Notes: a model not told the origin generated them from the sequence alone. 64,000 bases of DNA from Naasia sp. SYSU D00057 (GCF_017916505.1 NZ_JAFMSZ010000001.1:558001-622000), one strand, 5' to 3'; shown: positions 39,046 to 46,941, counted from the stretch's first letter. Made by a program: numbers and translations.

Positions 39046-39351
39046 TCAGCCGACCTCGTCGCCCATCTTCACCTGGTCGGCGAACATCACGTCCGGCCGC
39101 CCTACTGCGAGGGTGCCGAGGATGCGCTGCACCTCCGGGTTGTTCATCCATGCCTGAAACTGCTCGGCGCTCTCCCACTCGTCGACGACGATCAGCTCGC
39201 CGTCCGAGGCGTACGTACGATGCCGAAGCACGCCTTCCGGCTGACCCGCCCGTTGCAGAGCTGCGAGCATCTCCGGGTCGTCGGCGTACCGCTGCGCGAG
39301 CTCCTCCGGGTCCCCCTCCACACGGGCCCTCATGATCACCAGCGTCGTCAT
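39046..39351 (-). CDS. Antibiotic-biosynthesis-monooxygenase-like (dimeric alpha/beta barrel) protein
   Basis: A 101-aa protein with the ferredoxin-like pattern of the ABM/EthD group: TTLVIMRARVEGDPEELAQR, EGVLRHRTYASDGELIVVDE and WESAEQFQAWMNNPEVQRIL. These form dimeric barrels and are often monooxygenases or of unknown role. The ATG at 39351 follows GAGAGGGG; the longer frame upstream is not credible. The 243-base stretch between it and the tRNA genes holds only a terminator. Confidence 0.8.
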   Translation of the reverse strand: MTTLVIMRARVEGDPEELAQRYADDPEMLAALQRAGQPEGVLRHRTYASDGELIVVDEWESAEQFQAWMNNPEVQRILGTLAVGRPDVMFADQVKMGDEVG

Positions 39352-39560
39352 CGTCGCCCCTCTCATCGCCGGACTGCCGGTCGGCACTCCGGCAGCCAAA
39401 GTAGACCTGGCGGACGACAGAGCGACCGGGGCATAGGTCCCGGGACGCTCACATCGGCGCACCCGGGCCGCGGCGCCCCGGCGCCGTTCGACGCCCTCCC
39501 CGGAGTCGCCCTACGGAGTTCGACGTGCCGGTCGGACAGGATCCGCCGAGGCGCACATAC

Positions 39561-39593
39561 AAGAAGAACCCCCTGGGGAAGCCAGGGGGTTCT
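39561..39593 (-). terminator. Terminator of the tRNA cluster
   Basis: GAACCCCCTGG and CCAGGGGGTTC (39566-39576 and 39582-39592) form an 11-bp stem with a 5-base loop; on the minus strand TTCTTCTTG follows. It lies just past tRNA-Val(GAC). Confidence 0.85.
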
Positions 39594-39598
39594 CGTGG

Positions 39599-39670
39599 TG
39601 GGCGATACTGGGATCGAACCAGTGACCTCTTCCGTGTCAGGGAAGCGCGCTACCGCTGCGCCAATCGCCC
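39599..39670 (-). tRNA. tRNA-Val(GAC)
   Basis: 72 nt on the minus strand: acceptor GGGCGAT/ATCGCCC, anticodon stem CTTCC/GGAAG around loop CTGACAC (anticodon GAC), T arm ACTGG-TTCGATC-CCAGT, discriminator A, and CCA encoded at 39596-39598. It is last of three minus-strand tRNA genes. Confidence 0.97.
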
Positions 39671-39696
39671 GCGTTCGCGGAGATGCTCCGCGGCCG

Positions 39697-39767
39697 AGGT
39701 GGAGACGGGATTCGAACCCGCGTATACGGCTTTGCAGGCCGCTGCCTCGCCTCTCGGCCACTCCACC
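39697..39767 (-). tRNA. tRNA-Cys(GCA)
   Basis: 71 nt on the minus strand: acceptor GGTGGAG/CTCCACC, anticodon loop CTGCAAA (anticodon GCA), T arm GCGGG-TTCGAAT-CCCGT, discriminator T. CCA is not encoded. Middle of the Gly-Cys-Val cluster. Confidence 0.97.
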
Positions 39768-39796
39768 GTACGTGGATCTCGAAGATGTCCCACTCG

Positions 39797-39868
39797 AGCG
39801 GATGACGAGATTCGAACTCGCGACCCTCACCTTGGCAAGGTGATGCGCTACCACTGCGCCACATCCGC
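39797..39868 (-). tRNA. tRNA-Gly(GCC)
   Basis: 72 nt on the minus strand: acceptor GCGGATG/CATCCGC, anticodon stem TCACC/GGTGA around TTGCCAA (anticodon GCC), T arm GCGAG-TTCGAAT-CTCGT, discriminator T, no encoded CCA. First gene of the cluster. Confidence 0.97.
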
Positions 39869-39900
39869 ATTTCAGTGCCGCTCTCGCGGCCGCCTCAACG

Positions 39901-39930
39901 ACTCTAACCGATTGGATACCCGGTCGCCAA
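39901..39930 (-). promoter_or_regulatory. Putative promoter of the Gly-Cys-Val tRNA cluster
   Basis: On the minus strand TTGGCG (39925-39930) and TAGAGT (39901-39906) are separated by 18 bases, placing transcription start about 25 bases before tRNA-Gly. Confidence 0.5.
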
Positions 39931-40019
39931 ACCGAGCGCGGAGTGTGACGACTCTCACCCGTTCGCGACGCGAACGTGGCGCGGAGCGGTGCCCGAGGTG
40001 TGGCAAGATTGACGGGCGC

Positions 40020-40092
40020 GGGCGATTGGCGCAGTTGGTAGCGCGCTTCCTTCACACGGAAGAGGTCATCGGTTCGAGTCCGGTATCGCCCA
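40020..40092 (+). tRNA. tRNA-Val(CAC)
   Basis: 73 nt: acceptor GGGCGAT/ATCGCCC, anticodon stem CTTCC/GGAAG around TTCACAC (anticodon CAC), T arm ATCGG-TTCGAGT-CCGGT, discriminator A, CCA encoded at 40093-40095. Closely similar to the tRNA-Val(GAC) on the opposite strand 350 bases away. Confidence 0.97.
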
Positions 40093-40096
40093 CCAG

Positions 40097-40122
40097 AACC
40101 CCCGGTCTTCCGGGGGTTTTCC
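40097..40122 (+). terminator. Terminator of tRNA-Val(CAC)
   Basis: AACCCCCGG (40097-40105) and CCGGGGGTT (40110-40118) form a 9-bp stem with a TCTT loop, followed by TTCC. It starts two bases after the encoded CCA. Confidence 0.85.
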
Positions 40123-40154
40123 TGTTCCCGGGCTGGACAGCGAGACGCGCCGGA

Positions 40155-40313
40155 TCAGGCGTGACGCCGCCCGACGCCGTGCATCGCCTTGCCGGCGAGG
40201 AAGGCGACGAACGACACGGTGCCCGCGAGCACGACCGCGCCGATGCACAGCGCGGTGGCCGTGACACCGGCCCAGAGGAGGTCGGGCAGGGCTTCGAACA
40301 GTGGGTCGCTCAT
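40155..40313 (-). CDS. Small single-helix membrane protein
   Basis: A 52-aa protein starting MSDPLFEALPDLLWAGVTAT, with one membrane helix (about residues 13-40, ALCIGAVVLAGTVSFVAFLA) and a basic end GKAMHGVGRRHA. The ATG at 40313 follows GGAGGGG by six bases, a strong ribosome site. No family recognised. A perfect DosR-like box lies 159 bases upstream. Confidence 0.6.
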   Translation of the reverse strand: MSDPLFEALPDLLWAGVTATALCIGAVVLAGTVSFVAFLAGKAMHGVGRRHA

Positions 40314-40472
40314 GGCGGCCCCTCCTCTCCGACGGGTGGTTCGGACGGCTGGGTAGACAGAGAGTTCCACCCGCGTGGTCCAGGGGCCATCCCTTGCAGG
40401 TAACGGATCGGCGTCGATTGCGCGAACAGGCTTTGCCGGACGTCGGCGACAGTCCGGAAACCGATTCCCCGA

Positions 40473-40486
40473 GGGACCTTGGTCCC
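40473..40486. promoter_or_regulatory. DosR-like inverted repeat GGGACCTTGGTCCC
   Basis: GGGAC-CTTG-GTCCC matches GGGAC-N4-GTCCC exactly, with 6-bp arms around TT. It lies in the otherwise empty 285-base gap between the divergent genes starting at 40313 and 40599. Confidence 0.5.
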
Positions 40487-40598
40487 AAGCCGCTGTCAGG
40501 GGGCGCCTGCAATGCTGGAGGACAGGGGGCGACTTCGCGGGCTCGCGAACTCGTGGGGCGTCTCCTGGTTTCGACCCCGACGAGACAGGACTTCAACG

Positions 40599-40919
40599 AT
40601 GCAGCCCGCTCCCACGCCCATCCCGTTCCGCCGCCCGCTCGCTCGCGGGCACCTCACGGCGGTGCCCCTCTCCGACACCGAGTGGCGCGTCAGCGACGAC
40701 CGCCTCGCGGCCGACGACGGCCGCTCCGTGATCGGGTTCGTGACCCGCACCCACGGGGTCTACGAGGTCGTCGAGTTCGGCGACCCCGTCCGGTTCTTCC
40801 TGGAGGCGACGCTCGAGGCGGCGCTGCGCCACCTCGCCGAGACGATGCCGACGGACCAGGAGGCCGTGGTGACCGAGCTGGCCTCCCGCCGGCCGCGCCC
40901 GATCCCCCACGCCGTCTAG
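40599..40919 (+). CDS. Conserved hypothetical protein
   Basis: A 106-aa soluble protein: RPLARGHLTAVPLSDTEWRV, SDDRLAADDGRSVIGFVTRT, HGVYEVVEFGDPVRFFLEAT and LEAALRHLAETMP. The pattern of strands then a helix looks like a small globular domain, but I do not recognise the family. The ATG at 40599 follows ACAGGA; longer in-frame starts have no ribosome site. A perfect DosR-like box is 112 bases upstream. The large CAGCAGG repeat array begins 15 bases after its stop. Confidence 0.65.
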   Translation: MQPAPTPIPFRRPLARGHLTAVPLSDTEWRVSDDRLAADDGRSVIGFVTRTHGVYEVVEFGDPVRFFLEATLEAALRHLAETMPTDQEAVVTELASRRPRPIPHAV

Positions 40920-40934
40920 GTGCCAGGCCGGTAG

Positions 40935-41640
40935 GTCGGTTCCGCCGTCAAGCTGCCGAGCGACGAGAGGCGCCAGCAGGCACGGCGCCCCCTCAGTCCC
41001 GGCGAGACCTGGGCCGACACGGCACGTCCTCAGCTGAAGGCGCTCCCCCGCCTTCAGCAGGCACTCAAGGGCCTCAGCAGGCAGAACAGCGCCGTTTATG
41101 CCTGCTGAACAGGGTCTGTTCCTGCTGGAGGCAGCGAGAGGCAGTACAACCGCGCCGTCGAGGCGGCCCAGCCAGGACGTCGGTTCCGCCGTCAAGCTGC
41201 CGAGCGACGAGAGGCGTCGGCAGACACGGCGAAGCCCTCACCAGGCACGGCGAGACGCCAGCAGGCACGGCGAAGCCCTCAACAGGCACGGCGAGACGCC
41301 AGCAGGCCGGCCCGCCATCAGCCGAAGGCGCTCCCCTGCCTTCAGCAGGCACTCAACGCCTTCAGCAGGCAGAACAGGGTCGGCTATGCCTGCTGACCCC
41401 GGTTCGTTCCTGCTGAAGCTGGCAGGGCATGACGAGCCCTCAGCAGGCCGCGCCTTCCTGGGTCCAGGAGACCCTCAAAGCCTCCAGCAGGCCCTCTTCC
41501 CCCGCCTTCGGCAGGCACCGACCGCCTCCAGCAGGCAGAACAGGGCCGCCTATGCCTGCTGAACCCGCTGTGTGCCTGCTGAACCCGGTGCGTTCCTGCT
41601 GAACCCCGTATGTTCCTGCTGAACCAACCTCGGGCGATCA
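40935..41640. repeat. Second large array of CAGCAGG/CCTGCTG elements (family A)
   Basis: A 706-base gene-free stretch between convergent genes. Forward words (CAGCAGG and variants) lie near 40974, 41054, 41074, 41264, 41303, 41343, 41362, 41441, 41486 and 41530; reverse words (CCTGCTG) near 41100, 41120, 41389, 41409, 41555, 41574, 41594 and 41614. They make three modules of two forward then two or more reverse words. A larger duplication is present: a 38-bp segment at 40935-40972 recurs at 41179-41216, each followed by CGCTCCCC-(C/T)GCCTTCAGCAGG. No coding frame is convincing. Confidence 0.9.
41221..41302. repeat. Two tandem 41-bp copies inside the array
   Basis: 41221-41261 and 41262-41302 are 41-bp copies differing at two positions; each contains CAGGCACGGCGA twice in diverged form, so the underlying period is near 20 bases. 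Confidence 0.85.
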
Positions 41641-41651
41641 CCCCCACGCCG

Positions 41652-42773
41652 TCAGGCGCCCGCGCCCGCGTCCGTCCCCGCCGTCAGCGCATCGGGCTCG
41701 GGCTCGGCCTGCGGGTCGTCCCACACCTTCACGATCGCCCAGGTGACCGCCGCGATCGGGACGGCGAGCACCGCGCCGATCACGCCGCCGAGGATGGTGC
41801 CCGCGGTCAGGGCGAGCAGGATCACGAGCGGGTGCAGCTTGAGCGACTGCCCCATCACGAGCGGCTGCAGCAGGTCGCCCTCGAGCTGGTTGACGAGCAC
41901 CACCACGCCGATGATGATCAGCGCGACCACCGGACCGTTCGCCACGAGCGCCACGAGCGCCGCGAGGACGCCGGCGAGCGTCGCGCCGACGATCGGGATG
42001 AACGCGGTCAGGAAGACGATGACGGTCAGCGGCAGCGCCAGGGGCACCTGCAGGATGAACAGGGCGGCGCCGATGCCGATGGCGTCGGCGAGGGCGACGA
42101 TCGCGGTGCCGCGCACGTAGCCGCCGAGCACCCTCACGCCGGTTCGGCCGATCCGCTCGCCGCGGGCCTGCCGAACCCGGGACAGCGGCGTCAGCAGGAA
42201 GTGCCAGATCTTGTCGCCGTCCTTGAGGAAGAAGAACAGCACCACGATGAGCAGGAACACGCCCGTCAGGACCTCGGTGACCACCGAGACGCCGGCGAGG
42301 GCGCTCGAGCCGAACTCGGCGCTCGTCAGGTAGTCGACGACCGTCTGGCGGGCGCTCTCGATCTGCTGCTCGTCGATCGGCAGGTTGAGGTCCTGCAGGA
42401 AGCCCTGGAGCTGGCCGAAGCCCTCCGACGCCGACTCCACGAGGGTCCCCCACTGGCGCTGGATCGCCCAGCCGACGAGGGTGAGCAGCCCGCCGAGGAT
42501 CAGCAGCGTGCCGACCAGCGTCAGCGCCGCGGCGAGCGAGTTCGACATCCGGCGGCGCAGCAGGGCGACGACCGGGGCGAACGCCGCGGCGAGGATCACC
42601 GCGATGAGGACCGGGATGACGACGACCTTCAGCTGGAGGAACCCCCAGATGACCGTCGAGGTCAGGATCAGGATGAGGAGGATCTGCGCGCTGCGCAGGC
42701 CGAGGCGACCGATGCGGTCGGTCAGCATGGGCAGCAGCCGAGCCGGTTCGGGGTCCTTGCGGATGGCAGACAT
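41652..42773 (-). CDS. AI-2E family transporter (TqsA/PerM-like)
   Basis: A 373-aa membrane protein of the AI-2E permease family: N-terminal helices (SAQILLILILTSTVIWGFLQ, VVVIPVLIAVILAAAFAPVV), a soluble coiled region about residues 110-160, then FLLIVVLFFFLKDGDKIWHF, GYVRGTAIVALADAIGIGAA, LTAFIPIVGATLAGVLAALV and LVNQLEGDLLQPLVMGQSL. Relatives have been described as AI-2 exporters or sodium/proton antiporters; substrate unknown. ATG start at 42773. Its 3' end abuts the CAGCAGG array. Confidence 0.93.
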   Translation of the reverse strand: MSAIRKDPEPARLLPMLTDRIGRLGLRSAQILLILILTSTVIWGFLQLKVVVIPVLIAVILAAAFAPVVALLRRRMSNSLAAALTLVGTLLILGGLLTLVGWAIQRQWGTLVESASEGFGQLQGFLQDLNLPIDEQQIESARQTVVDYLTSAEFGSSALAGVSVVTEVLTGVFLLIVVLFFFLKDGDKIWHFLLTPLSRVRQARGERIGRTGVRVLGGYVRGTAIVALADAIGIGAALFILQVPLALPLTVIVFLTAFIPIVGATLAGVLAALVALVANGPVVALIIIGVVVLVNQLEGDLLQPLVMGQSLKLHPLVILLALTAGTILGGVIGAVLAVPIAAVTWAIVKVWDDPQAEPEPDALTAGTDAGAGA

Positions 42774-42887
42774 GCGCCAACGCTAGGGGCTCGGCACGCG
42801 GAGGCGCCTCCCCGGCTGCGGGGCTTGCACCGGAGCCGCCGACCTGCAACCGAGACGCTCTCCGCACCCCGGCGGGCGCCGGGAGGG

Positions 42888-43079
42888 TCAGTCGGGTGAG
42901 CCCGGCCGCACTGCGGCGGTGTCCGCCACGTCGATGCGGGTCACGCCGTCGGCGGTCTCGGTCGCCTCGATGCGCGGGGCCGCCGACTGGTCCGCGTCGG
43001 AGCCCTGCCGGTCCGGCTTGTCGCCGGGTGCGGTCGTCAGCTGCTCGCGCCGCTTCCGCTCGAACTCGTCGTCCGTCAT
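42888..43079 (-). CDS. Small charged hypothetical protein
   Basis: A 63-aa hydrophilic protein opening MTDDEFERKRREQLTTAPGD and ending with IEATETADGVTRIDVADTAA. Probably disordered; no domain recognised. ATG start at 43079; open frame continues upstream over the end of the next gene but with implausible codon use. It lies between two membrane-transport genes on the same strand, 46 bases after the Amt-like gene stop. Confidence 0.55.
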   Translation of the reverse strand: MTDDEFERKRREQLTTAPGDKPDRQGSDADQSAAPRIEATETADGVTRIDVADTAAVRPGSPD

Positions 43080-43125
43080 GCGCACAGCCTCCTCCGCCGC
43101 CGGATCGGCCGGCCTCTTCCCGAGA

Positions 43126-44328
43126 CTATCCGGCGCTCGGCAGGGGCACGTCCTGCTGCCGGCTCCGGAAGCCGAGCGTGCGATCAAGCAGCAGCCCGAG
43201 CAGCGCGGCGACGACGAACGCGTGCAGGAGGACGGTCCCGGCACCGATGCCCTGCGCGATCAGCTGGGCGAAGCGTCCGGAGTACGCCAGGCCGGTGTCG
43301 TTCGCCAGCACGCCGAGGTAGAGCAGCCCGGCGACGCCGCCCCCGAGGTGGGCGATCACGGCCGGCATGGCCGCCGACGGGGACCGCCGGGCGGCGAGAC
43401 GCGTGAGGCCCGCGCACGCGGCCGCGGTCAGCACGCCGAGGGCGACGGCCGCGAGCGGGGTGATGGATGGTCCGGCGGACGCCGAAGCCGCCAGGCCGGC
43501 GGCCAGCCCACCGGCGGCCGCCGAGGTCGTGCTGCGGCCGTGGCCGAGCCACGCGATGACCGCGCCGGTGAGGGCGCCCGCCCCGGCCGCCGCACTGGCG
43601 TTGAGCAGCGCGAGAGCGGCGAACCCGTCCGCAGCGCCCTCCGCCCCCACGGTGGCGATGAGCGCGCCGAGGGTGACGAGGACCGCCCCGGCGAGGATCA
43701 CCGCGTCCGACGTGCGCTCCCGCGGCGCGGCCGCGGGCCGCACGACGAGGAGCAGCGCGAGCGCCGCCGCTCCCCCGGCGACATGCAGGGCGCCGCCCGC
43801 GAAGTCGAGCATCGCGGCCCCGGCCACGTCCTGCAGGCCCGCGACCAGCCAGCCGCCCGCGACGCCGTCGGCGGTGTAGCGGATGTCGAAGATCCAGCCG
43901 AGCTGCGGGAAGACGACGAGCAGCCCGAAGGCGGTCGTGAACAGCAGCCAGGAGGCGCGGCGCGCCGGCCCTGCGCCGATCGCCGCGATGGCGGCGGGAA
44001 CGAGCGCCAGGGCCCCCGCGAGCGCGATGCGCCCCAGGGCGGAGGCGGAGCCGGTGCCGGCGAGCAGGTCGGCGACGTCGCTGCCGAGCGCCAGGCGGCC
44101 GGGGTCGAGCGCGAAGACGCCGTCGACGCCGATGCCGCCGCCCGCCCCGAAGGTGATCGCGGCGCCGACGAGCACCCACAGGACGGAGAGGACCGCGGCT
44201 GCGGCGAGCAGCAGGCGGCCGAGCTCCACGGCGCGGGTGCCGGCGCCCCAGAGGAGCACCAGGCCGACGGGGAGCAGCGGCACCTGCACGGCCGCGACCA
44301 GCACGACCGAACTGTCCAGCCCGCTCAT
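43126..44328 (-). CDS. Divergent ammonium-transporter paralogue
   Basis: A 400-aa, about eleven-helix membrane protein that aligns by eye with the neighbouring AmtB. The region MLDFAGGALHVAGGAAAL matches AmtB's IDFAGGTAVHINAGAAAL, keeping D175 and the first pore histidine (H182); AVIAHLGGGVAGLLYLGVL matches IHLVGGLIGTLFLGF, keeping the second (H327). The GAIADR segment of the outer vestibule is replaced, and much of the N-terminal half is Ala-rich and unlike Amt. It may be a slow or altered channel, a regulator or a decaying copy. A terminator separates it from amtB. Confidence 0.8.
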   Translation of the reverse strand: MSGLDSSVVLVAAVQVPLLPVGLVLLWGAGTRAVELGRLLLAAAAVLSVLWVLVGAAITFGAGGGIGVDGVFALDPGRLALGSDVADLLAGTGSASALGRIALAGALALVPAAIAAIGAGPARRASWLLFTTAFGLLVVFPQLGWIFDIRYTADGVAGGWLVAGLQDVAGAAMLDFAGGALHVAGGAAALALLLVVRPAAAPRERTSDAVILAGAVLVTLGALIATVGAEGAADGFAALALLNASAAAGAGALTGAVIAWLGHGRSTTSAAAGGLAAGLAASASAGPSITPLAAVALGVLTAAACAGLTRLAARRSPSAAMPAVIAHLGGGVAGLLYLGVLANDTGLAYSGRFAQLIAQGIGAGTVLLHAFVVAALLGLLLDRTLGFRSRQQDVPLPSAG

Positions 44329-44388
44329 GCTCCCCCTTCAGTGCGCCGCCCGACAGTCTTCCCCATGGGGGTGCTTCCCGCGAAAACG

Positions 44389-44424
44389 CCGGGAGGCGGC
44401 GCCGCGAACGGCACCGCCTCCCGG
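44389..44424 (-). terminator. Rho-independent terminator of amtB
   Basis: CCGGGAGGCGG and CCGCCTCCCGG (44389-44399, 44414-44424) form an 11-bp stem; on the minus strand CGTTTTCGCG follows. It lies 15 bases past the amtB stop. Confidence 0.8.
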
Positions 44425-44438
44425 TGGATCGGTGGGAA

Positions 44439-45725
44439 CTAGATCCGGCTGGACGCCGCGACCGGCTCGCCGAAGGAGTAGCCCTCCTCGCCGTGCACCA
44501 CGGTGTCGATGCCGGCGATCTCGTCCTCGTTCTTCACGCGGAAGCCCATCGTCTTCTCGATGGCGAGGCCGATGACGAAGGCCAGCACGAAGGAGTAGAC
44601 GAGCACCGCGACGGCCGACACGGCCTGCGCGATCAGCTGCGACGGGTTGCCGCCCGACTGGAGCAGGCCCGTGTTGTTCGCGAAGAAGCCCAGGAAGAGG
44701 GTGCCGATGAGGCCGCCGACGAGGTGGATGCCCACCACGTCGAGCGAGTCGTCGAAGCCGAGCTTGAACTTCAGGTCGACGGCGACGGCGCACACCGCGC
44801 CGGCGATGATGCCGAGCAGGATCGCGAACATCGGGGTGACGGACGCGCAGGCCGGGGTGATCGCGACGAGGCCGGCGACGGCTCCCGACGCGGCGCCCAC
44901 CGACGTGGCCTTGCCGTTGCGGATCTTCTCGACGACCAGCCAGGCGAGCAGGGCCGCGGCGGGCGCTGCGATCGTGTTGACGAAGGCGATCGCCGCGGTG
45001 CCGTCGGCGGCGAGCTCGGAGCCCGCGTTGAAGCCGAACCAGCCGAACCAGAGCAGACCGGCGCCGAGCAGGACGAACGGCGGGTTGTGCGGGACGTGCG
45101 CGCCCTTCTGGAAGACGACGCGGCGGCCGAGGACCAGGGCGAGGGCGAGGGCCGCAGCACCGGCGTTGATGTGCACCGCGGTGCCACCGGCGAAGTCGAT
45201 GACGCCCGTGCCGAGCCACTCCTGCAGGCCGAAGGTGGTCCAGCCCCCGTAGGCGAAGGAGCCGTCGTCGGCGAGGCCGAAGTTGAACACCCAGCTGGCG
45301 ACCGGGAAGTAGACGACGGTCGCCCAGATGCCGGCGAAGACCATCCACGCGCCGAACTTGGCGCGGTCGGCGATGGCGCCGGAGACGAGCGCGACGGTGA
45401 GGATGGCGAAGGTGGCCTGGAACGCGACGAAGGCGAGCGGCGGGAACGCCGCGTCCTCCGGCGTCTCGAGCAGGCTCTCGAGGCCGATCGCCGTGAAGTC
45501 GATCGACCACGGCGCGACGAGACCCTCAGCGCCGGGGAAGGCGATCGCGTAGCCGTAGACGACCCAGAGGACGCCGATCAGGCCGAGCGCGCCGAAGCTC
45601 AGCATCATCATGCTGATCACGGACTTGGCCTTGACGAGGCCGCCGTAGAAGAACGCCAGTCCGGGAGTCATCAGCAGCACGAGCGCCGCCGCGATGAGCA
45701 GGAAGGCGGTGTTGCCTTGGTCCAT
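44439..45725 (-). CDS. amtB: Ammonium transporter AmtB
   Basis: A 428-aa trimeric ammonium channel subunit with about eleven helices. It has the family motifs LMTPGLAFFYGGLV, GAIADRAKFGAW, IDFAGGTAVHINAG (D177, first pore His H185) and VGIHLVGGLIG (second His H334). A hydrophilic C-terminal tail (MGFRVKNEDEIAGIDTVVHG) is the site where PII proteins dock, but no glnK lies next to it here. The ATG at 45725, after GAGAGG, replaces a longer frame with no signal. A GlnR-box-like site upstream suggests induction under nitrogen limitation. Confidence 0.96.
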   Translation of the reverse strand: MDQGNTAFLLIAAALVLLMTPGLAFFYGGLVKAKSVISMMMLSFGALGLIGVLWVVYGYAIAFPGAEGLVAPWSIDFTAIGLESLLETPEDAAFPPLAFVAFQATFAILTVALVSGAIADRAKFGAWMVFAGIWATVVYFPVASWVFNFGLADDGSFAYGGWTTFGLQEWLGTGVIDFAGGTAVHINAGAAALALALVLGRRVVFQKGAHVPHNPPFVLLGAGLLWFGWFGFNAGSELAADGTAAIAFVNTIAAPAAALLAWLVVEKIRNGKATSVGAASGAVAGLVAITPACASVTPMFAILLGIIAGAVCAVAVDLKFKLGFDDSLDVVGIHLVGGLIGTLFLGFFANNTGLLQSGGNPSQLIAQAVSAVAVLVYSFVLAFVIGLAIEKTMGFRVKNEDEIAGIDTVVHGEEGYSFGEPVAASSRI

Positions 45726-45828
45726 GGGGATACCTCTCTTGTGTAACGAAGCGCAGAGACCCTCCGCCACTCCCCGCATGCGAGCGGGTACGGCGTGCCT
45801 CGGGTACCGCCCATGGTGGCGGCCCGAC

Positions 45829-45866
45829 GTTTCGAACCGGGGCACCCCCTGTTTCGCGCCCGTTAC
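45829..45866 (-). promoter_or_regulatory. GlnR-box-like site upstream of amtB
   Basis: On the minus strand GTAAC (45862-45866), six bases, then GAAAC (45851-45855) matches the actinobacterial GlnR consensus gTnAC-n6-GaAAC exactly. A second GAAAC (45829-45833) follows 17 bases later, the spacing of a second box half, although its GTnAC part is degenerate. The site lies about 105-140 bases before the amtB start. Confidence 0.6.
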
Positions 45867-45921
45867 GCGGTAGGGGCCGATGTAAACAGTGTGTTTCGCG
45901 GCGGAGAGGGCGCCGCGGGAC

Positions 45922-46941
45922 TCAGGAGGTGAGCGCGATGAGGCGGGACATCGCCCGCAGGTACTTCTTGCGGTAGCCGCCCGCGAGCATGTCGTCGCCG
46001 AACACCTCGTCGAGCGGGGTGCCGCTCGCGACGACGCGGACCTGCGCGTCGTAGAGGCGGTCGACGAGCGCGACGAAGCGGAGGGCGTCCGTCTGCGAGG
46101 CCAGCGGCGCGACGTCCTCGAGGCCGACCGCGGACAGGTCGTCGATGAGCTTCACGTACCGCGACGGATGCACCTTGGCGAGGTGCGCGATGACGTCCGG
46201 GAAGGCGTCGAGCGTCCACTCCCCCGACCCGGCCAGCTCGGCCGCGCGCGCGGCGACCTGCCCGGCGGGCACCGCGGTCGCATGCCCCTCGATGTGCCGT
46301 CGGCGGTAGTCGAGGCCGTCGATCCGCATCACGTCGAAGTTCGCGGCCATCGAGTGGATCTCGCGGAGGAAGTCGGCGGCGGCGAAGCGCCCCTCGCCGA
46401 GGGCGTTCGGCGGCGTGTTCGACGTGGCGGCGATCCGGCTGCCGGATGCCACCAGCTCGCCGAGGAGCCGGGTCATGACCATCGTGTCGCCCGGGTCGTC
46501 GAGCTCGAACTCGTCGATCGCGATGAGACTCGCGCCGCTCAGGAGCTCGACGGTCTCGCGGTAGCCGAGCGCCCCGACGAGGGCGGTGTACTCGATGAAG
46601 GTGCCGAAGTACCGGGGTGCCGGGGCGAGATGCCAGAGCGCTGCGAGGAGGTGGGTCTTGCCGACGCCGAAGCCGCCGTCGAGGTAGACGCCCGGCTTGC
46701 CCGCGGGTGCCCGCTTGGCGCGGCGGAACCAGCCCCCGCCGGTCGGCGCCGACCACCCGCTCGCGAACCCGCGCATCGCCTCGAGCGCCTCCGCCTGGGA
46801 CGGGTAGTCGGGGTCGGGCCGGTAGTTGTCGAGCGTCGAGTCCTCGAACTGCCGCGGCGGCAGAAGGTAGGAGGCCATCTCCGTGCCGGACACGCGGGGC
46901 GCGCGGGCGACGAGGCTCCCTGGGTTCACAGCAACGGTCAC
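45922..46941 (-). CDS. zapE: ZapE/AFG1-family ATPase
   Basis: A 339-aa P-loop ATPase. Walker A is GGFGVGKTH (residues 89-97), Walker [12 protein letters not shown], then sensor [13 protein letters not shown] and the diagnostic [10 protein letters not shown]. In E. coli ZapE binds the FtsZ ring; the mitochondrial relative AFG1 helps turn over respiratory proteins; the role in actinobacteria is unproven. GTG start at 46941. Divergent from the sulfurtransferase gene. Confidence 0.9.
   Translation of the reverse strand: MTVAVNPGSLVARAPRVSGTEMASYLLPPRQFEDSTLDNYRPDPDYPSQAEALEAMRGFASGWSAPTGGGWFRRAKRAPAGKPGVYLDGGFGVGKTHLLAALWHLAPAPRYFGTFIEYTALVGALGYRETVELLSGASLIAIDEFELDDPGDTMVMTRLLGELVASGSRIAATSNTPPNALGEGRFAAADFLREIHSMAANFDVMRIDGLDYRRRHIEGHATAVPAGQVAARAAELAGSGEWTLDAFPDVIAHLAKVHPSRYVKLIDDLSAVGLEDVAPLASQTDALRFVALVDRLYDAQVRVVASGTPLDEVFGDDMLAGGYRKKYLRAMSRLIALTS

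Noticed and set aside
40935-41640. Proteins encoded in the 41-kb repeat stretch
   Set aside because: Open frames exist on both strands but their translations are repeat-derived (Gln-Gln-Ala, Ser-Arg-Gln patterns) and have no ribosome sites.
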